Of a stretch of 64,000 nucleotides of DNA, positions 25,070 to 34,086 are shown in pieces. The stretch is from the NCBI GenBank assembly GCA_902493895.1, contig CABUQW010000001.1:1-64000 (forward strand), read 5' to 3'. The DNA comes from an uncultured Collinsella sp. (GTDB taxonomy: Bacteria > Actinomycetota > Coriobacteriia > Coriobacteriales > Coriobacteriaceae). Position 1 is the stretch's first letter; the number at the start of each line of letters is the position of its first letter. The notes under the pieces were generated by a model. It was not told the DNA's origin and did not search any database. It saw only the letters and a program-made list of their open reading frames with translations. A program made the translations under genes and the position numbers.

Positions 25070-26200
25070 CTAGGCGCGGTGCCAGTCGGTCAGGCAGGCA
25101 TCGAGGGAGGCGATGAGCGCATCCTTGTCCATGTGACGGCCGATGATGCACAGGCTCGTCATACGGTCGCCCGTCTCGTCGTCCCAAATCTGCATGATCT
25201 CGGGGTTCTCGTTGATGATCTTCTGCTTCTCGCCCTCGGGCGCCGAGTCGACAAACAGGCCGTTCTCCATCAGGCGCATCTGGTGGCCGGCCTGCTCAAA
25301 CATGTAGCACATGTCCGGATCGCCGGTCTGCCACAGCGGACCCTTGACGCGGATGACCTCGTCGGGCCACTCCTGCTCAACAAAATCGGTGAACTTTTGC
25401 AGGTCAAACGGCTTGCGGCGCGAGTACACAAAGGTCTCGATGTCGTACTCGAGCACCTCGGGGTCGTCGTGCTCCTCGGGATGCTCCATGGCCTCGATCC
25501 AGGCGGCGGAGTTGTAGGCGCGCATAAAGTCGAAGCGGTCGGTGTCGAGCAGCTCCTCCATGGGGACCTCGCCGTTTTGAGCCTCGACAATTACGGCGTC
25601 CTTCTGCAGGCTGCGCACGATGGCCTTGAGCTCGGCGATCTGCTCGGGCGTCACGGTATCGGTCTTGTTGAGGATGAGCGTGGAGCAGAACTCGATCTGC
25701 TGGATGAGCAGGCTCTCGATGTCGTCCTCGTCGATATCCTCGGCCAGTAGGTCGCGACCGCCGTTGAACTCGTCGTACATGCGGGCGCAGTCGACCACGG
25801 CCACGATGTTGTCGAGCGCGAGCTTAGGCTCGCCGCCCACCTTGGCCTCGTCGCAGAAGCTCGAGATGGTGTAGGCGATGGGGATGGGCTCGCAAATGCC
25901 CGAGGCCTCGATGATGATGTAATCGAAGTTGCCCGAATCGGCGATGCCCTGCAGCTGGTTGGCCAGGTCATCCGAAAGCGTGCAGCAGATGCAGCCGTTG
26001 GTGAGCGGGATGAGGTCGTCGGTCTCGGAAAGGCCGCCGTCGGCGATAAGGCTGGCGTCCACATTGATCTCGCCGATATCGTTGACGATCACGGCGGCGC
26101 GGATACCGCCGTCGTTAGCGAGGATGTGGTTGAGCAGCGTGGTCTTGCCGGCACCGAGGTATCCGGTAAGCATGATGATCTTCACGGGTTTGTTGGGCAT
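25070..26200 (-). CDS. CobW/YjiA family GTP-binding metal-homeostasis protein
   Basis: 376 residues. G3E GTPase with Walker A TGYLGAGKTTLLNH, the metal-binding NGCICC (CxCC) motif, NDIGEINVDA, and base-recognition NKTD. The C-terminal CobW domain ends the protein. Such proteins insert or traffic zinc or cobalt into target enzymes. ATG 26200 follows AAAGGAGGGCAC; an extension to 26221 is less likely. No Zur box was recognised upstream, so metal specificity is undecided. It stands alone, with a REP-like palindrome downstream. Confidence 0.88.
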   Translation of the reverse strand: MPNKPVKIIMLTGYLGAGKTTLLNHILANDGGIRAAVIVNDIGEINVDASLIADGGLSETDDLIPLTNGCICCTLSDDLANQLQGIADSGNFDYIIIEASGICEPIPIAYTISSFCDEAKVGGEPKLALDNIVAVVDCARMYDEFNGGRDLLAEDIDEDDIESLLIQQIEFCSTLILNKTDTVTPEQIAELKAIVRSLQKDAVIVEAQNGEVPMEELLDTDRFDFMRAYNSAAWIEAMEHPEEHDDPEVLEYDIETFVYSRRKPFDLQKFTDFVEQEWPDEVIRVKGPLWQTGDPDMCYMFEQAGHQMRLMENGLFVDSAPEGEKQKIINENPEIMQIWDDETGDRMTSLCIIGRHMDKDALIASLDACLTDWHRA

Positions 26201-26286
26201 GTGCCCTCCTTTGTTAGACATGGCTTACAGTTGAATCTTATGCCAAACGCCTGCTCTTATACCCACGCGCCGGCAAATAACACAAG

Positions 26287-26628
26287 CTACTCCCAGGCTC
26301 CCCATACATCGGGGCAATAACCGACGGTGGCCTTTTTGCCGTTGCGCACGATGGGTTCGGCCAAGACCTGCTGGTTCTCGAGCAGCTTGTCGAAGCGCTG
26401 ACTGGGGGTAAGGTGCTGGATGAGCGCGAGCGTTTCCTCGTCCTTGGCTTTGGGGTTGAGCAGCTTGTCGATGCCGCCGACCGCTTGCATCACGCTCGTG
26501 AGCTCGCCCTTGCTCATCTCCTTTTCCTTAAGGTCGATAAACTGCACCTTAATGCGGCGCTCCTTAAAATAACGCTGCGCCTTCTTGGTGTCGAAGGACT
26601 TCTTGGTGCCAAAAATCTGCACGTTCAT
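26287..26628 (-). CDS. ArsC/Spx-like thioredoxin-fold protein lacking the active cysteine
   Basis: 113 residues. The ArsC family fold is recognised by the opening MNVQIFGTKKSFDTKKAQRYF and by a C-terminal PIVRNGKKATVGY. In arsenate reductases the sequence is C-N-T-C-R-K-A; here GTKKSFDTKKA has no cysteine at the catalytic place, and the only Cys in the protein is in GYCPDVW near the end. A conventional arsenate reductase role is therefore unlikely. A regulator or substrate-binding function is possible. The RBS is weak. It is probably cotranscribed with the flavodoxin-like gene 17 bases upstream. Confidence 0.8.
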   Translation of the reverse strand: MNVQIFGTKKSFDTKKAQRYFKERRIKVQFIDLKEKEMSKGELTSVMQAVGGIDKLLNPKAKDEETLALIQHLTPSQRFDKLLENQQVLAEPIVRNGKKATVGYCPDVWGAWE

Positions 26629-26645
26629 GTATTTGTTCCGCCGTT

Positions 26646-27269
26646 CTACCTGATGAAGTTGGTCGTTGCGCGATCTGCCTCGGGTGCGTTGATGCCGGCG
26701 GCCTGTCCTGCCTCGATACAGCGCAGGAGCCAGGCCATGTTTTTGCCGATGTTTCGCATGGTGGCAAGGCCCTCGGCATCCCCATCGGCGTCGCCGGGCA
26801 CGCGGCCAAACACGTTGTTCCAGTACGTGGAGGCGACCACGGGCATCTGGTTGATGGTGAAGTACTTGTTGAGCACATCGAAGGTGGTCGATGTACCGCC
26901 GCGACGGGCGACGGCGACGGCAGCGCCCGGCTTGTGTGCAAAGGCTTTGCCTCCGGCATAGAAGGCGCGATCGAGGGCCGAGAGGATGCGCCCGCTGGGG
27001 TGCGCATAGTAGACGGGCGAGCCGAAGACAAAGCCGTCTGCCTGCTCGGCGGCAGCGATGAGCTCGTTCACCACGTCATCGTCAAAGGTGCAGCGACCGC
27101 CAAGTTTGCCACACTGGCCGCAACCGATGCAATCGCGAATGGGCTTGGCGCCCAGCTGAAACACCTCGGTATCAATGCCTTCGGCATTGAGTTGCTCAGC
27201 GACCTCGGCGAGTGCGCGGGCGGTGTTGCCGTTTGCCTTGGGGCTGCCATTGACCAAAAGAACCTTCAT
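26646..27269 (-). CDS. NADPH-dependent FMN reductase / flavodoxin-fold protein
   Basis: 207 residues. It has the flavodoxin-like phosphate-binding start MKVLLVNGSPKANGNTAR, the second FMN-binding loop GSPVYYAHPSG, and a CIGCGQCGKLGGRC cysteine cluster (residues ~48-61) as in iron-sulfur flavoproteins and some WrbA-like proteins. It likely moves electrons to small acceptors such as quinones. ATG 27269 follows GAGGGAG; a GTG just before it is equally possible. It is followed by the ArsC-like gene after 17 bases. Confidence 0.85.
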   Translation of the reverse strand: MKVLLVNGSPKANGNTARALAEVAEQLNAEGIDTEVFQLGAKPIRDCIGCGQCGKLGGRCTFDDDVVNELIAAAEQADGFVFGSPVYYAHPSGRILSALDRAFYAGGKAFAHKPGAAVAVARRGGTSTTFDVLNKYFTINQMPVVASTYWNNVFGRVPGDADGDAEGLATMRNIGKNMAWLLRCIEAGQAAGINAPEADRATTNFIR

Positions 27270-27330
27270 CACAAACTCCCTCTGCTGTCGGTGACTTCTG
27301 CGGAGGATTATCGCACGAGAGGGTAGATGG

Positions 27331-27377
27331 CGTGGGGCGCGATGTGAAACGGCTTGTGTTTCACATCGCGCCCCACG
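27331..27377. terminator. Long perfect hairpin after the GGDEF gene
   Basis: Perfect 20-base arms 27331-27350 and 27358-27377 with loop GGCTTGT, starting three bases beyond the GGDEF stop on the minus strand. It has no T-tail, so it may be a 3' protective or REP-type hairpin instead of a simple terminator. Confidence 0.6.
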
Positions 27378-27380
27378 ACG

Positions 27381-28910
27381 CTAGTCCAACTTGGTGCCCG
27401 GTACTTGCGGTGCCTCTTTAAGCAACGCTTTGAGCTCGTTCAAAATGGAAACGGGCTGTCGATCGACAGCGTCCAGATGAAGCGTCGCCACACGAATGGG
27501 TGGCTGATATTCAAGCGAGCCGATGAGCACGGGGGAACCCAGGAACCGCTCGATTTCGTCTGCGATCGAGTCGGTCTCTTCGGGATCAAAGTCGTCGAAA
27601 AGCGCCACGAATGTCGGCCCCGTCGAGCGGAACAGGCGACCCTTGCCGCGCGAGCAATCCGTGAGGCAGGCGGCGCTTTCGGCGAGCACGCGGTCGCCTG
27701 CATCGAATCCAAAGCGGGCATTGACTTCGGCGATATCGTCGACCTTAATGGCAATAAAGCCTGCCTCGCGCGCCACGCGACGCATTTCGCCAATGGCGTT
27801 GACCAGGGCATGGACATCGCCCAGGCCCGTTACCGAGTCGGTCGTATCAGCTAGGCTTCGGTTGACGATAATGCCCACATACATGCTGGGCTCGGTATCG
27901 GTGCCGTCCAAGCGGTAGCCCGTGCAGTCGCAAAGCACGTATTTTCCGGGGGCATCCATCACGCGGTACTGCATGTAGTGGAAGTGCCATGTGCCGTTTA
28001 TCACCATATCGAGCTCGGCGCGTACGTTGTCGCGGTCCTCGGGATGAACGCGGGCAAGCCACATATCGACCGAGTTAAAAGGGTGCTGGGAAGGCAGGTC
28101 AAAATCGCGCACGGCGTTGACCGACCATTGCGATTCGCCCGTATCGAGATTGAGGATAAACGGATAGCGCGTCTCGGAGCTCATAGAGATTGCTTGGAAC
28201 ACCCGGTCGTTGCAGGGAAGCTGATCGACGATTGGGCGTTGCGGCGCGTCATTGTCTTTCGGTTGCTGCACGCGATGCATAAGCTTATAGCGATACATCT
28301 TGCGATCGGCATCCATCGTCATCTGGCGACGCGTGTCGCCGGCAAGTGGATCGACGCGCGAGCAGCCAAAGCTAAAGCTGGCGATCATGGGCGCCTTGCC
28401 ACCTGAGCTCGCCTCGATCAGCCCGGCACGTACCTGCTCCAAGCGCTGCTCGAGTTCAGTCTCGTTTGCGGAGAGCGAGATAAGCACAAACTCGTCTCCA
28501 CCGATACGGAACAGCATCTCATCGTGCTCCATGGTTTCGGAGAGCGTGCGGCAGATGCTCAGAATATAGCGATTGCCTTCGGCATGGCCAAACCTATCAT
28601 TGCAATGCTTGAGATGGTCGATGTCAATATAGGCGCAGGTGAAGGGGTCGCCTTTGCGCCAGAGCTGCTCGACGTGACGGTCGAGTCCGCTGCGGTTGCC
28701 CAAGTTGGTGAGCGGGTCGATATAGGCGTTGCGCTCAAGCAGCTGACGCTCTTGTTGCAGGATGGCATGCGTCTTTTGCAGTTGCTCGCCAACGGCGCGC
28801 AGCTCAGCAGGCAGCGCGGCAACATCGAGTTCGGCGGTCGAGATGCCATTCGCAAGTCGCTGAAGATAGGCAATAATCGATTGCTCGCCCAGGCGGTACG
28901 ACTCGTTCAT
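27381..28910 (-). CDS. Diguanylate cyclase-like protein: GGDEF-PAS-degenerate GGDEF
   Basis: 509 residues. The first ~60 residues are a helical coiled-coil-like linker, then a GGDEF domain (~60-220) with an intact active-site loop RIGGDEFVLI (residues 137-141). A PAS-like domain follows (~235-365; HPEDRDNVRAELDMVINGTW is PAS_3-like). The C-terminal ~140 residues look like a second GGDEF fold without the motif (FRSTGPTFVALF). It likely makes or senses cyclic dinucleotide. The start ATG follows AAGGAGG at nine bases. It is a close paralogue of the next gene (shared HCND-FGH-EGNRYIL block). Confidence 0.85.
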   Translation of the reverse strand: MNESYRLGEQSIIAYLQRLANGISTAELDVAALPAELRAVGEQLQKTHAILQQERQLLERNAYIDPLTNLGNRSGLDRHVEQLWRKGDPFTCAYIDIDHLKHCNDRFGHAEGNRYILSICRTLSETMEHDEMLFRIGGDEFVLISLSANETELEQRLEQVRAGLIEASSGGKAPMIASFSFGCSRVDPLAGDTRRQMTMDADRKMYRYKLMHRVQQPKDNDAPQRPIVDQLPCNDRVFQAISMSSETRYPFILNLDTGESQWSVNAVRDFDLPSQHPFNSVDMWLARVHPEDRDNVRAELDMVINGTWHFHYMQYRVMDAPGKYVLCDCTGYRLDGTDTEPSMYVGIIVNRSLADTTDSVTGLGDVHALVNAIGEMRRVAREAGFIAIKVDDIAEVNARFGFDAGDRVLAESAACLTDCSRGKGRLFRSTGPTFVALFDDFDPEETDSIADEIERFLGSPVLIGSLEYQPPIRVATLHLDAVDRQPVSILNELKALLKEAPQVPGTKLD

Positions 28911-29037
28911 GATGGATAACCTCCTTGGGCAGAACAACGGTTTGTATCATATCCCCAATTCGGCTTGGATTGGGGATATAAGTTAGCTAATGGAGACAAA
29001 TGCTCCCTTCGGCGGTGGCGTTTTGCACGTGAGCGTA

Positions 29038-31755
29038 TCAGTTGTCATTGTCACCATCGAGCAATGCCTCAAAATCCTTCGCCGGCATGGGGCGGTAGTA
29101 GAGGAAGCCCTGAGCGTAGCGGGCGCCCATGTGGCGTAGCATGTTCGCCTGCTCATTTGTCTCGACGCCTTCGACCACGACGGGCAGATGAAGCGACTGC
29201 GCCATTTCGAGCATCGATGAAATGATTTGCGTGCTGCGGCCTTGATCGCGGTCGGTGGGTACAAAGGTGCGGTCGAGCTTGATGACGTCGACGTTGACGT
29301 TCTTGAGCATCGCGAGCGTGGACTGGCCGGTGCCAAAATCGTCCATATAGGTCGAGAAGCCTCGGGTGTGCAGGTCGGCTGTCAGTTTGTCCACGGCTTC
29401 GGATTCTCCCGTATAAGCCGTCTCGGTGATCTCGATACGCATGAGCTCGGGCGGTAGGTTGTATTGGGCGGCGAGCGCCCCCATATGTTCGGCAACGTCG
29501 CAGGCAAGGATATCCACTCGCGACACATTAAGCGAAACCGGAACCACGCGAAGTCCTCGATCGATGCGCTCGCGCAGCCATGAAGCGACACCCTGCCAAA
29601 TGTACTTGTCGAGTGTCACCACAAAGCCGCTTTCCTCGAGTGCGGGGATAAACGTTGCGGGCGAAATGAGAGAGCCGTCCTTGTCAATCCAGCGGGTGAG
29701 TGCTTCGGCGCCAATAATCTCGCCGGTTTCCATATCGACCTGGGGCTGCAAGTGGTAGGTAATACGACCATCTGAGAGCGCGTACTGGAATTCGGTCAGC
29801 GTGCGGTGGAACGCGACTTCGCGCTCGTACTCCGCGGGGCAGAAAATGGCAATGCGCTCCTTAAAGTCGTTTTTTGCGCGTCGATTGGTAAACATGGCCT
29901 TCGCCTGCGCATCGATGGTGATCTCCTCATTGGAGTCGATGGGGTAAACGCCCATGGACGGCCAAAAACCTACGCCGTCATCATGCCTGGCTACGGCCTC
30001 GCGAACGCGGTTGTAGATTTGATGGACGGTGATGTGCTTAAAGGGGATGAGTACGCAAAAGTCATCTTGGCCCCAGTACCCTGCGACGCCCATATCGGCA
30101 TTCTCGATGTCCTTGAGGACCGTGCCCACATCGGCGAGTACGCGGTCACCCTCGGCCTGGCCGTGCCATTCATTAAACAGGCGCATGTGGCCCATGTCGA
30201 CCGTGGCGATGCACCAGGCGCCGTCGTGCCTTGTCTCGAGAAATGCGTTGGCACGCCGCATAAACTCGCTGGGTCGATAGAGGCCCGTGAGTGAGTCGAT
30301 ACGTTCGGCGATGGCGCTTTTGCGCTCCGCCTCGGGTATGGGGAGGCTGTCGTTGGGAACAAGCCCGCCGGCCGTGCGAAGGCGACGGTCGAGTTCGCCT
30401 AAAACGGCGGTCGCCTGATGGGTTAAGTACTCGTAAAAGGCCGGGACGACAAGACAGACGGGAGTAATGGTGTCGCCTGCGATTTGCACAGGAGCGAAAA
30501 CGGCCTCTTTAAGATGGCGGGTTAGTTGCTCGAATGCCTCGTGGTCCAAATCGTTGCTGAGCACGACGAACTGGACGCTTCGTGAACGGTAAACCCTGCT
30601 TCTGCCTCGGGTGATCGACAGCATGCGGCCCGCGTATTCGGCAAGCATGTTGTCGACAGCCTCGGCCCCGTAGAGTTCGTTGAGCTTTGTCGTGCCACGA
30701 ACGCGCACCGCTATAAGCCCCGTCTCGCAACGGTCGCGGCGGCAGGCATCGATGGCGTTGACCAGCATACGCTGCGTTCCGAGGCCTGTGGCGGCGTCGA
30801 CGGTTTCGGCAAGTGCGTGGTTGACGATCTCGCCGACATAGAGCGAGGGGACAATTCCGTCGCCGTCGATACGAAACCCTCGAGCACGGCAGAGGACGTA
30901 GTCGCCGGCGGCATTGCGTACGCGGTACTGCATAACTCGACGGTGTTTAGCGCCGTTATAGACTTGGTCGATGTCGTCGGTAAAAGCCTCAAGGTCATCG
31001 GGATGGACGCGCGTTTTCCAGTAATCGCTGCAGTTGTCTATATGCTCCGAAGGAAGACCGAGATCGCGCAAGGCACCTTGTGACCAAAGGGTGCGATGTT
31101 TGTCCAAGTTCTCGATAAAGAAATAGCGGCCCTCGTTGAGCATCGAAAAGGCGTCGAAAATACGATCGCTTATTTCGAAGTCATCGGCGTGGACTTGCGT
31201 GATATTGCGTCGATCGAGGTGCACGGCATGACGTAGCTTGTAGTCGTACATACGATGGTCGGCATCGAGCGTCATGCGATTGGGGGCTTCGCCCAGGGCG
31301 GGGTCGGCATGTGACACTCCGTAGCTAAACGAGTGGGGCATCTCGGAATCGTTGTTTTTGAGCAGGATCGTTCGGCAGTGTTCCAGACGTTCGGCGAGGT
31401 CGTCCTCGGTCGCAATCGTAGATAGGATGGCAAACTCGTCGCCTCCCAGACGAAATGCCGCCTCGTCTACCTTCATATACAGCTTGAGATAAAGGCTTAC
31501 CTGCAAGATATAGCGGTTGCCCTCGTCGTGGCCAAAGACGTCGTTGCAGTGCTTGAGATTGTCGATATCGATGAACGCCATGGTAACGGGGGTGTCCTGC
31601 TCCCAGAGCTCCTCGAGGGAGCGGGCAAAGCCGCCGCGGTTGCCAAGTCCGGTAAGCTGGTCGGTAAAGGCGGTCCTAATCAGATCATCCTGACGCTCGA
31701 GAAGGTCGCGAACGGTCTTTTCGAGCGTTTCGGTGTAATTGCTGACAGTATCCAT
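29038..31755 (-). CDS. Multi-domain GGDEF/EAL protein (c-di-GMP turnover)
   Basis: 905 residues. Order: short coiled coil, GGDEF with intact RLGGDEFAIL (104-108), PAS-like domain, two GGDEF-fold domains without a proper motif (the last reads GYWGQDDFCVLI), and a C-terminal EAL domain (~645-905). The EAL phosphodiesterase residues are kept: EALTRW (684-689), SLNVSR, EITET, MDDFGTG, KLDR, EGVET and QGF. It may both make and hydrolyse c-di-GMP, or the cyclase half may regulate the EAL. ATG 31755 is preferred; a TTG 30 codons upstream exists. It is 127 bases upstream of the paralogous GGDEF gene on the same strand. Confidence 0.87.
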   Translation of the reverse strand: MDTVSNYTETLEKTVRDLLERQDDLIRTAFTDQLTGLGNRGGFARSLEELWEQDTPVTMAFIDIDNLKHCNDVFGHDEGNRYILQVSLYLKLYMKVDEAAFRLGGDEFAILSTIATEDDLAERLEHCRTILLKNNDSEMPHSFSYGVSHADPALGEAPNRMTLDADHRMYDYKLRHAVHLDRRNITQVHADDFEISDRIFDAFSMLNEGRYFFIENLDKHRTLWSQGALRDLGLPSEHIDNCSDYWKTRVHPDDLEAFTDDIDQVYNGAKHRRVMQYRVRNAAGDYVLCRARGFRIDGDGIVPSLYVGEIVNHALAETVDAATGLGTQRMLVNAIDACRRDRCETGLIAVRVRGTTKLNELYGAEAVDNMLAEYAGRMLSITRGRSRVYRSRSVQFVVLSNDLDHEAFEQLTRHLKEAVFAPVQIAGDTITPVCLVVPAFYEYLTHQATAVLGELDRRLRTAGGLVPNDSLPIPEAERKSAIAERIDSLTGLYRPSEFMRRANAFLETRHDGAWCIATVDMGHMRLFNEWHGQAEGDRVLADVGTVLKDIENADMGVAGYWGQDDFCVLIPFKHITVHQIYNRVREAVARHDDGVGFWPSMGVYPIDSNEEITIDAQAKAMFTNRRAKNDFKERIAIFCPAEYEREVAFHRTLTEFQYALSDGRITYHLQPQVDMETGEIIGAEALTRWIDKDGSLISPATFIPALEESGFVVTLDKYIWQGVASWLRERIDRGLRVVPVSLNVSRVDILACDVAEHMGALAAQYNLPPELMRIEITETAYTGESEAVDKLTADLHTRGFSTYMDDFGTGQSTLAMLKNVNVDVIKLDRTFVPTDRDQGRSTQIISSMLEMAQSLHLPVVVEGVETNEQANMLRHMGARYAQGFLYYRPMPAKDFEALLDGDNDN

Positions 31756-32078
31756 GTCGTAAGCGGCTTTCTGAGGTCGGGCGAATTGCGTCGGGCGAGC
31801 TCGTTGTGCACACGCGTTGTTGTTCGGCGCTTTGCGTGTATCCAAGCCCCCGCCTCGCTGCGTTGTTGGGTTAATTTACCGGCTAATGTTCGCTGTTGAT
31901 AACTGCTGAGTAGTATAAACAACAGTGCAGAATTATATATGGGTGCACATGCTGTGGGCGGCTATTATTCGACAAATGGTAGCGCGACGATGCGATGTCC
32001 GATAAAAATGCGACTGAGACGATATATGTTGACGGGTATACTTGTCCCGGTTTTAAACGCAGGAACGGAGATGGTCGC
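31756..32078. other. Divergent intergenic region, no gene seen
   Basis: 323 bases between the GGDEF/EAL gene (-) and the patatin gene (+). The middle (~31905-31980) is AT-rich. A -10-like TATACT at 32037-32042, about 37 bases before the patatin ATG, is the best promoter element; its -35 is weak. No hairpin or ORF with an RBS was convincing. Confidence 0.5.
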
Positions 32079-32948
32079 ATGGCACAGCCAAATATGACGC
32101 GCACGGTGGGGCTGGCGCTCGAGGGAGGCGGCTACCGCGGTATGTATACGGCGGGCGTGCTCGACGTTTGGATGGAGCACGGTTTGACCTGCGACCATAT
32201 GGTGGGTGTCTCGGCGGGCGCGGCGTTTGGCTACAACTTTAAATCGCGCCAGATCGGCCGTGCCATTCGCTATAACAAGGCCTATTGTGCCGATAAGCGC
32301 TATGCGGGTGTAGCAAGCTGGCTGCGGACCGGCGATATGTTCAATGCCGATTTTGCCTATCACGAGGTGCCTATCGAGCGCGATCCCATTGACTTGGAGG
32401 CGTATCGCGCCTGTCCCATGCGGTTTACGTGCGTGTGTACTGATATCGAGACGGGCAAGGCCGTCTACCACGACCTGCCCTATGGCGACGAGAGGGATAT
32501 CGAGTGGATCCGGGCATCGTCGGCGATTCCTGTGGCGACGCGTCCCGTTGCTATTGACGGGCATAAGTATCTGGATGGTGGCGTGGCCGATTCCATTCCC
32601 AGCGCTTGGTTGTTTTCACAGGGGTATGACCGCAATATCGTGGTACTCACGCAGCCGGCGGGCTTTGTGAAGCAGCCCAACAGCGTGATGCCCATGCTGC
32701 GTCGCGTGTTCCGTCACTACCCGGAGTTTGTCGCAGCGCTTGAGCACCGGCATGAGGTTTACAATACCACGCTCGATGACCTGGCACGTCGTGAGGCCGC
32801 CGGCGATATCTTTGTGGTGCGTCCGAGCGAATCGGTGAAGGTGCCGTCGCTATGCCGCGAACCGGATGAGCTCGAGCGCATCTACCAGGTCGGTCGCCGC
32901 GATGCGGAGGCGACTTTGCCGGCGTTGGAAGCATATCTGGCGGGGTAA
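32079..32948 (+). CDS. Patatin-like phospholipase family protein
   Basis: 289 residues, serine hydrolase of the bacterial patatin type. The oxyanion region is LALEGGGYRG, the nucleophile elbow is GVSAG, and the Asp of the catalytic dyad is in DGGVAD. Patatins hydrolyse acyl esters of membrane lipids; the E. coli YjjU group is similar in size. ATG 32079 follows GGAG at eight bases; the longer frame from 31995 is rejected. No signal peptide is seen, so it is probably cytoplasmic or membrane-associated. A hairpin follows at 32960. Confidence 0.9.
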   Translation: MAQPNMTRTVGLALEGGGYRGMYTAGVLDVWMEHGLTCDHMVGVSAGAAFGYNFKSRQIGRAIRYNKAYCADKRYAGVASWLRTGDMFNADFAYHEVPIERDPIDLEAYRACPMRFTCVCTDIETGKAVYHDLPYGDERDIEWIRASSAIPVATRPVAIDGHKYLDGGVADSIPSAWLFSQGYDRNIVVLTQPAGFVKQPNSVMPMLRRVFRHYPEFVAALEHRHEVYNTTLDDLARREAAGDIFVVRPSESVKVPSLCREPDELERIYQVGRRDAEATLPALEAYLAG

Positions 32949-32959
32949 GGGTCGCATGC

Positions 32960-33005
32960 GGAAAGCGCATCCCGGAATGGAGGCTCAAACTGGGATGTGC
33001 TTTCC
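32960..33005 (+). terminator. Hairpin after the patatin gene
   Basis: Arms GGAAAGCGCATCCC (32960-32973) and GGGATGTGCTTTCC (32992-33005), one G:U pair, 11 bases after the patatin stop and before the convergent thi operon. A T-rich run is lacking. Confidence 0.55.
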
Positions 33006-33049
33006 ATTGCTGAAGATATGAAGCTGCGAATCAGCTGCTCGGCCTAGAC

Positions 33050-33745
33050 TTACGCCTGCTGCCAGGTGTCGACGAGCTCCTTGGCCGCGGCGTAGGGGTC
33101 ATCGGCGCTGCAGACGGCGCTCACCACGAAAAAGCCGTCGACGCCGGTGGCCTTGAGCTGTGGCAGGTCGGCCGTCTTGACGCCGCCGCCCACCACGATG
33201 GGCACGGGGCTTGCCGCGTGGAGGGCGGCCAGGTCCTCAAAGCTCTTGGTGATGATAGAGCCGTCGGCCGCGCGTCCGCAGTCGCGCTTGGTCTCGGTCT
33301 CGTGGAGTGGGCCGATGCCCAGGTAGTCGACTAGGCTCATGTCGGCGGTCTTGACGTACTCGAGCATCTCCTCGCAACGGGCGGAAAGGCCCACGATGGC
33401 GTTGGGCCCCAGCAGCTTGCGACAGACCTCGACGGGAATGTCGCTCTGACCCACGTGCACGCCGTCGACAGCAATGCCCTGCTCGCGCGCGGCGAGTACG
33501 CAGTCCAGGCGGTCGTCAATCAGCAAAGCGACCTGACCGGTCTTGCCGGCCTGTGCGATTGCCTGCGCGGCGTCGCCGGTCAGCGCAATGATCTCGCGGG
33601 CACTTGCCACCTTGGAGCGCACCTGGATGCAGGTAAAGCCGGCGTCGAGTGCCTGGGCCACTACATCGCCCACGGGGCGCCCGAGCGTGTTTTCGGGGCC
33701 GAGTACCAGATAGGCCGAGATATCAAGGTTGTCGCGGATGCTCAT
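33050..33745 (-). CDS. thiE: Thiamine phosphate synthase
   Basis: 231 residues. ThiE couples HMP-pyrophosphate with thiazole phosphate to give thiamine phosphate. The TIM barrel shows the family blocks CIQVRSK, LLIDDRLDC, GVHVGQSD, GLSARCEEML, VDYLGIGPLHETETKRD and VGGGVKTADLPQLKATGVDGF, all as expected for the phosphate and Mg sites. The start ATG 33745 overlaps the stop of the preceding gene by four bases, following AGGAGGAAGCACG. Last gene of the thiamine salvage operon. Confidence 0.95.
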   Translation of the reverse strand: MSIRDNLDISAYLVLGPENTLGRPVGDVVAQALDAGFTCIQVRSKVASAREIIALTGDAAQAIAQAGKTGQVALLIDDRLDCVLAAREQGIAVDGVHVGQSDIPVEVCRKLLGPNAIVGLSARCEEMLEYVKTADMSLVDYLGIGPLHETETKRDCGRAADGSIITKSFEDLAALHAASPVPIVVGGGVKTADLPQLKATGVDGFFVVSAVCSADDPYAAAKELVDTWQQA

Positions 33746-34083
33746 CGTGCTTCCTCCTGCTTCTTGATCTGCGCTTCCATGCGCTCGAGCTTGCCGGTCA
33801 TGGTGTCGGTAAATCCGGGTCGAATATCGGCTTTGAGTACGACTTCGGTGCGGATGCCCTTGCTCGCCAACACAAAGGTTGCGTCGCGCACGACCTGCAT
33901 GACCTCGTCCCAGTCGCCCTCGATCTCGGTGAACATCGAGGTGGTGCGGTTGGGAAGGCCGCTCTCGCGAATGACGCGCACGACCTCGGCGACCTCGGCG
34001 GACAGCTCGTCGCCGGTGCCGCATGGGGCAATGGCTACGGCGACCAGCGTGTTCATGCCGGTATTGGCTACGGGTTCGGACAT
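33742..34083 (-). CDS. MTH1187 family thiamine-binding protein
   Basis: 113 residues with the YkoF/MTH1187-like fold, a ferredoxin-like protein that binds thiamine. Marks are VAVAIAPCGTGDELSAEVAEVVRVI, TTSMFTEIEGDWDEVMQVV and RTEVVLKADIRPG. Members are typically co-encoded with thiamine biosynthesis or uptake genes and may buffer the HMP or thiamine pool. The ATG is three bases after the thiM stop, and the stop overlaps thiE. Confidence 0.88.
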   Translation of the reverse strand: MSEPVANTGMNTLVAVAIAPCGTGDELSAEVAEVVRVIRESGLPNRTTSMFTEIEGDWDEVMQVVRDATFVLASKGIRTEVVLKADIRPGFTDTMTGKLERMEAQIKKQEEAR

Positions 34084-34086
34084 GGC

